From Bacteroidota bacterium (GTDB taxonomy: Bacteria; Bacteroidota; Bacteroidia; Bacteroidales; Dysgonomonadaceae): a stretch of 10,130 nucleotides of DNA. A program made the position numbers and the translations under genes. Below the pieces are notes generated by a model. That model ran no database searches and was not told where the DNA came from. It worked only from the letters and a program-made list of their open reading frames with translations. Every line of letters begins with the position of its first letter. Within the stretch, counting starts at the first letter, position 1. Location of the stretch: assembly GCA_023418255.1 (NCBI GenBank), contig JAEZZZ010000007.1:1-10130 (forward strand), written 5' to 3'. Shown in pieces: positions 7,285-10,130 of this stretch.

Positions 7285-7709
7285 GCAGCTATAGGGTCGC
7301 TTAAAGCTTTATATAAATTTGATAATAAGGTACTGGAACTTTTCGCGGTTGTGGATTCAGTTCATAAATATACGTATAAAAAATTGCATTTGCTATTGGC
7401 GGATTTATTATATTACCAAATCCAAAAAATACGGTAATCACCGATTCATGATGAGAAAGGGGAAACGTGCAAAGGTTTCCGAAAAACAAAAAACCGAACT
7501 GAAAATTTTCAATTCTGCTCTTTTTTTTGAGGAGTTTTCCAAATATCCCTAACTGAGGGAAGGAGAACGATTAAAATATGGATGCCTGTTTTTTCTTGCT
7601 TTACACAAGTTCGGATCGTTCCGACATCCCATGTTGATAGGATTTGTCCACAGCTCGATTTACATTTTCCTGCGGATCATTCAGATGGTCAAAGATCATG
7701 CAGTTTTTC
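7285..7709. other. Unassigned stretch, no convincing gene
   Basis: About 425 bases separate the barrel gene from the IS66 tip at 7710. Several frames are open for 50-90 codons: minus strand ending at 7301 (62 residues from ATG 7489), plus strand 7319-7552, and a plus-strand continuation of the barrel frame after its stop. No motif is recognisable in any of them and none has a supporting promoter. A short inverted repeat (TCGGA, 4-base loop, TCCGA) lies near 7612. It may be decayed coding DNA, like the neighbouring IS relics. Confidence 0.4.
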
Positions 7710-7725
7710 GTAAGCATCCCAAATC
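7710..7725 (+). repeat. IS66 terminal inverted repeat (tnpC side)
   Basis: GTAAGCATCCCAAATC is read on the plus strand here and differs by one base from the minus-strand tip ending at 409. Its outer flank is to the left (7702-7709, agtttttc). Confidence 0.78.
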
Positions 7726-7785
7726 AACCGTATTGCTGTGATTCACGTAACACGGTATCAATTAATTGGGTTTTGTGTAAACGGT

Positions 7786-7980
7786 TTAAGGGAGTAGTTC
7801 TTCCCAATTGATTGGAGTTTGCAGAGTGGGGATTTTCTTTAAAGTGGATGTAAGCCATTCATGAGGGGAGACATCGGCTTGCATACAACTGCCGATGAGG
7901 GTGTAAAATATGCAATTGTCCTCCGCGATTTCGCGTCATGAGTCGAATCGTTTGATGACGGCAAAAAGGATTATTATCAA
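7786..7980 (-). pseudogene. tnpC: IS66 transposase TnpC, C-terminal remnant with in-frame stop
   Basis: The minus-strand frame from 7980 to the TAA at 7786-7788 encodes about 65 codons. After an in-frame TGA at 7936-7938 it reads REIAEDNCIFYTLIGSCMQ, then ADVSPHEWLTSTLKKI and a tail ending WEELLP. IS66 transposases end this way (xxNYLFAGSHxxAExxAxxYTLIGxC, then PxEWLxxxLxxI, then LLP). The stretch before the stop (ILFAVIKRFDS) fits the LFAGSH region loosely. The catalytic DDE domain is absent, so the fragment is inactive. The stop codon and missing 5' part show decay. Confidence 0.8.
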
Positions 7981-7999
7981 ATGAGGCCATGTATCAAAT

Positions 8000-8097
8000 C
8001 CTTTCACGTAGCGTTCACTCCTGTTTTCTCCGCTGAGTTTCATATGAGGGAATCAGCTCTAATTTTTGCTGTTGAAAAAAATTTTAGCGGACACCAA
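8000..8097 (+). mobile_element. Terminal fragment of a second IS type (left inverted copy)
   Basis: This stretch is the reverse complement of 9823 to about 9925 with moderate divergence and small indels. The outermost 16 bases, ttttagcggacaccaa (8082-8097), are identical to the complement of 9823-9838. One frame reads FSAEFH, then ESALIF and ends FSGHQ, and the other copy reads FSAEFH, SAL and FSGHQ in the same register. This looks like the 3' end of an IS whose last codons enter the terminal repeat. The IS family is not certain (IS4-like by vague resemblance only). The rest of this copy is missing, replaced leftward by the IS66 relic. Confidence 0.65.
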
Positions 8098-8242
8098 GGA
8101 TCAAAAATGGATTGATAGCTATCAAAGTGATGAATATGCGTCGTGTATGTACAGTTATTTAAACGTTGTCGATCACGTGGCTTCACAATCCAAAGATGAA
8201 ATAAAAACGGCAATGCGAATAGCTTTTATTGAAGGCACGTAA
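8063..8242 (+). pseudogene. Orphan open frame crossing the IS end
   Basis: The plus-strand frame is open from 8063 to TAA 8240-8242 and has no ATG in its first half. From 8096 it reads KDQKWIDSYQSDEY, then SYLNVVDHVASQSKDEIKTA and ends AFIEGT. The residue pattern (amphipathic, charged, ending EGT) looks coding, so it may be the C-terminal remnant of a gene cut by the IS at 8097. I do not recognise the family. Confidence 0.35.
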
Positions 8243-8359
8243 CACAAATTCAATTTTTTGAAGAGGTATCTCTAATAGATTAGATTGTACACCCGCGAGA
8301 GTAAACAATTATTGGTACGAGGCATCTTACAACGGGAAACATCCCAAACGAGCTAAAAA

Positions 8360-8509
8360 GGCAAACAAATTAATGCTATGATGGCAGCAACTGCATGGAA
8401 CTTGAAGAAAATGATGAAAAACCTCACAGAAATTTTTTTATTTTTTTATTCTCAGATGCCCTTTTACGATAGATTTTCAATGTTTCCCATCCTAAATATG
8501 AATTCTTAA
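8360..8509 (+). pseudogene. IS5-type transposase, C-terminal remnant
   Basis: The frame reads GKQINAMMAATAWNLKKMMK, then NLTEIFLFF and on to TAA at 8507-8509. INAMMAATAWNLKKMM is a hallmark of the C-terminus of IS5/IS1182-type transposases in Bacteroidota. The frame is closed by a TAA two codons before the GGC at 8360, and no longer transposase sequence is seen in the neighbouring frames, so only the tail of a frameshifted or truncated copy survives. The last 15 or so residues before the stop may be flanking DNA rather than transposase. Confidence 0.75.
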
Positions 8510-8536
8510 GGAATTACGAAGTGCTTTAAATGAATA

Positions 8537-9004
8537 TTATCGGGGAAAAAATGTTTCATACGTATTATCATCATAGTAAATCATTATTTGAGTGATTTTT
8601 TTATCACACTTTTCAAATCCATTAACACACTTAATTTCAGTATAATCTATATACTTTTCACTTGGTTTAACTGACGATTCCTGCTTATTTCTACATGCTT
8701 CATGACTACTGTCAAAGCTTGAATCATTCTGATGAAATAAATCAGATTGTGAAACACCAGATAATGAAGATGATGACGACGATAGCATACTGCCCTCTTT
8801 ATACATAGGTTCCTTCCCAAGCAAAAGCCAATCAGAATTGATATGAGAGAATTTACTTAAAATCTTTTTTACCACATCCAAGCTTGGATTATTGCGTCCA
8901 TTTAAGATGTGTGAAATTACAGCTCTGTTGATATCCAACGTATCAGCGAATTGTGCCGGTGTGAGTTGTTCATTTTCCATTACTAGACGTACTCTATCTT
9001 TCAT
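8537..9004 (-). CDS. Helix-turn-helix (XRE-like) transcriptional regulator
   Basis: The protein has 155 residues. An N-terminal Cro/CI-type HTH lies at about 5-62: LTPAQFADTLDINRAVISHI (14-33) is helix 2, turn and recognition helix, followed by LNGRNNPSLDVVKKIL and a DWLLLGKEPM end, typical of phage-repressor-like regulators. A serine-rich, low-complexity linker follows (about 72-100, with seven consecutive Ser at 75-81 apart from small breaks). The C-terminus ends DKKITQIMIYYDDNTYETFF, a motif I associate with a group of Bacteroidota HTH proteins (I-x-x-IMIFYxDNTxExF). No peptidase or sensor domain is seen. It is the only intact gene among IS relics, has its own promoter (9057-9088) and may regulate itself; the target is unknown. 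An ATG at 9004 fits the HTH start. Confidence 0.9.
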   Translation of the reverse strand: MKDRVRLVMENEQLTPAQFADTLDINRAVISHILNGRNNPSLDVVKKILSKFSHINSDWLLLGKEPMYKEGSMLSSSSSSLSGVSQSDLFHQNDSSFDSSHEACRNKQESSVKPSEKYIDYTEIKCVNGFEKCDKKITQIMIYYDDNTYETFFPR

Positions 9005-9056
9005 TTTATTGTTAAATTGACGGATGAATAAATATTCAATCTTATTAATTAGAGTA

Positions 9057-9088
9057 CAAATGTAATCACAATAGACAACATTTGCAAA
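9057..9088 (-). promoter_or_regulatory. Bacteroidota promoter of the HTH regulator, with inverted repeat
   Basis: On the minus strand TTTG (9085-9088) and TACATTTG (9057-9064) are separated by 20 bases, an exact match to the Bacteroidota -33/-7 pattern TTTG-N19-21-TAnnTTTG. Transcription would start near 9050, leaving a leader of about 45 bases before the ATG at 9004. The promoter overlaps an inverted repeat: CAAATGT at 9057-9063 and ACATTTG at 9078-9084, centres 21 bases (two helical turns) apart. This is a good candidate operator for autorepression. Confidence 0.7.
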
Positions 9089-9822
9089 CTAATCTTGCCA
9101 GCTTGTTTAATTTACAAACGTAACCGGAATTATATATAAGTAAACTGAAACTACATATTTAAACTAAACAGTGTTTTTCACACATGAACAAAACCTTTTA
9201 ATTATTTATATAATAAAATGATTTTAAGATATATAAATCTAAAAAAATGACTGAATTTAACATAACGAGCGGTCTATTGAGACAATGCCTCTTATTCTTT
9301 AAACTAAAGCTTAATGTAGCGAATTTAGTTACCATATAAACAGTTAATTATATAAATAATATATGATAATAATAAAATGTTAAACTCATATTCAAACAAA
9401 TGTAATCAAACAAAGCGATTTGTGAACCCAAATGTAGATAAATTTACCTAGGTGTTTAAAATTTACTCTTGTGTACTCTGGCGACATTATTGTAAATTCA
9501 TATTATGAAACAGCATTCATAAGCGATTGCATTTTTATCATAAATGAATATTTGATTTTTTCCATGAGTTTTATTAATTGTTCTCGAATAGTTACAGTCT
9601 GATTTTTTCTCTTGTTAATTTGATTACAATTGGAAATTTATGTGGGGTTAGTTTGTCTTTTCTCAAATAAGCGCTCCTCAGGCAATTACAAATCATCGTA
9701 CTTGAATGAATATAAGAATCTTACTTGTATTATTTTATGTTTAAAAAACAGATTAATTAAATAGTCAATCCTTAAAAAGCACTTATTTTATCTGATTATC
9801 ATAAGAAGTAGATACTTTTTCA
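9089..9822. other. AT-rich stretch without a credible gene
   Basis: Some 730 bases beyond the regulator promoter are strongly AT-rich and full of stops. The best open frames are tiny: plus 9247-9339 (30 residues, MTEFNITSGLLRQ) and a minus frame ending in MEKIKYSF near 9500-9565. Two further minus-strand TACATTTG sites occur at 9397-9404 and 9429-9436. The latter has TTTA (9457-9460) at a 20-base spacing, a near-consensus -33. These could drive a small RNA or a long leader towards the regulator, but no transcript is evident from sequence alone. Confidence 0.5.
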
Positions 9823-10130
9823 TTGGTGTCCGCTAAAACTTTTTTTTCGGGCAAAAAAAAACAGGGCTGACTTCCTCGTGTGGAATTCAGCGGAGAAACA
9901 GGAGTGAACGCTAAATGAAAAGCGTTTAAGCGTGACGACAATAGCGACCTCGCTGTCGCGCTACACACCTCGCGATAGATGGTGCCTTTGCCACACTGTT
10001 CAAAACCTTGTGAGGTTTTGACTGAACGGAGCGCACGCGCGAACTGAGAAAAGAACGGCTGTTCAAACAGTTGAAGCGGCACTTTCCACTCAGATATTTC
10101 TATGGAAAAAATGCTTCAAGAAGACAAGGA
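9823..10130 (-). mobile_element. End of a second-type IS (right inverted copy, runs off right edge)
   Basis: The outer tip TTGGTGTCCGCTAAAA (9823-9838) is the exact complement of 8082-8097. Homology to the left copy continues to about 9925, including SVHSCFSAEFH, SAL and FSGHQ before a stop TGA that overlaps the tip (minus strand). Beyond 9925 the sequence becomes richer in G and C and carries three hairpins. No transposase motif can be read in 9925-10130, so the body of the element or its truncation point lies to the right of the window. Confidence 0.6.

Larger units (their letters stand above)
7710..7985 (-). mobile_element. 3' end fragment of an IS66-family element
   Basis: The element tip at 7710-7725 (GTAAGCATCCCAAATC) matches the tip at 409-394 at 15 of 16 positions and starts GTAAGC, the conventional IS66 beginning. 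Inside it, 60 bases further on, the minus strand encodes the C-terminus of an IS66 transposase. The fragment is lost near 7985, where sequence of another IS type begins. It is a relic, not part of the element at 1-409, because both belong to minus-oriented copies and lie 7 kb apart. Confidence 0.8.

Noticed and set aside
7601..7717. 38-residue minus-strand frame starting within the IS66 tip (MLTKNCMIFDHLNDPQEN)
   Set aside because: It looks coding-like in composition but begins inside a terminal repeat and has no homologue I recognise; no support beyond being open.
9247..9339. 30-residue plus-strand frame MTEFNITSGLLRQ in the AT-rich stretch
   Set aside because: It is too short, without promoter or motif, in DNA where such frames arise by chance.
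9201..9360. 14-base inverted repeat ATTATTTATATAAT (9201-9214 and 9347-9360)
   Set aside because: It is made only of A and T in very AT-rich DNA, so chance is a sufficient explanation.
9005..9822. Possible replication origin, CRISPR array or tRNA in the AT-rich gap
   Set aside because: No regularly spaced repeats, no iteron cluster beyond the three TACATTTG sites, no cloverleaf and no DnaA-box cluster were found.
9783..10082. 99-residue minus-strand frame starting at GTG (MPLQLFEQPFFSQ)
   Set aside because: It starts at a weak codon, runs through the IS tip out of register with the FSGHQ frame that is shared by both copies of the repeat, and has no recognisable domain. It is more likely an accidental frame in IS-end DNA.

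Overview
The window looks like a chromosomal segment of a Bacteroidales-type bacterium (phylum Bacteroidota). Three things suggest this. The block prfC, rmlD, DUF4924-like gene matches an arrangement I recall from Bacteroides and relatives. Promoter-like sites follow the Bacteroidota pattern (TTTG about 20 bases before TAnnTTTG) rather than TTGACA/TATAAT. The insertion-sequence relics and the DUF6108-like protein also resemble Bacteroidota families. Base composition is moderate to AT-rich. Genus or species cannot be fixed from this piece.

Layout. 1-409: the 5' end of an IS66-family element, with tnpB on the minus strand running off the left edge and the element's terminal inverted repeat ending at 409. 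458-3652, minus strand: a compact housekeeping block read in the order DUF4924-like protein, RmlD (dTDP-4-dehydrorhamnose reductase), peptide chain release factor 3. 3801-4598, plus strand: a divergent metallo-beta-lactamase-fold hydrolase of the AHL-lactonase-like type with a complete metal site. 4786-7284, plus strand: a probable cell-envelope signalling cluster of ECF sigma factor, overlapping single-pass anti-sigma-like protein, secreted DUF6108-like protein and a secreted protein with an outer-membrane beta-barrel look.

7285-10130 is an accessory, decaying region. It holds unexplained sequence (7285-7709), the 3' end of a second IS66-type element with a broken tnpC (7710 to about 7985), and a fragment of a second IS type (about 8000-8097). 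A small orphan reading frame follows, then the tail of an IS5-type transposase (8360-8509). Next comes one intact gene, a 155-residue helix-turn-helix regulator (8537-9004, minus strand) with a textbook Bacteroidota promoter, and then about 820 bases of AT-rich DNA without a credible gene. The last 300 bases start with an inverted copy of the 8000-8097 fragment. The regulator and the AT-rich DNA are therefore bracketed by two facing copies of one IS end, about 1.7 kb apart.

The strongest candidates for something new are the sigma/anti-sigma/DUF6108/barrel cluster and the regulator island, with its three copies of one minus-strand -7-like motif. The IS66 end has no room for tnpA and carries a perfect hairpin beside the tnpB start. 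No RNA genes, CRISPR arrays or complete mobile elements are visible.
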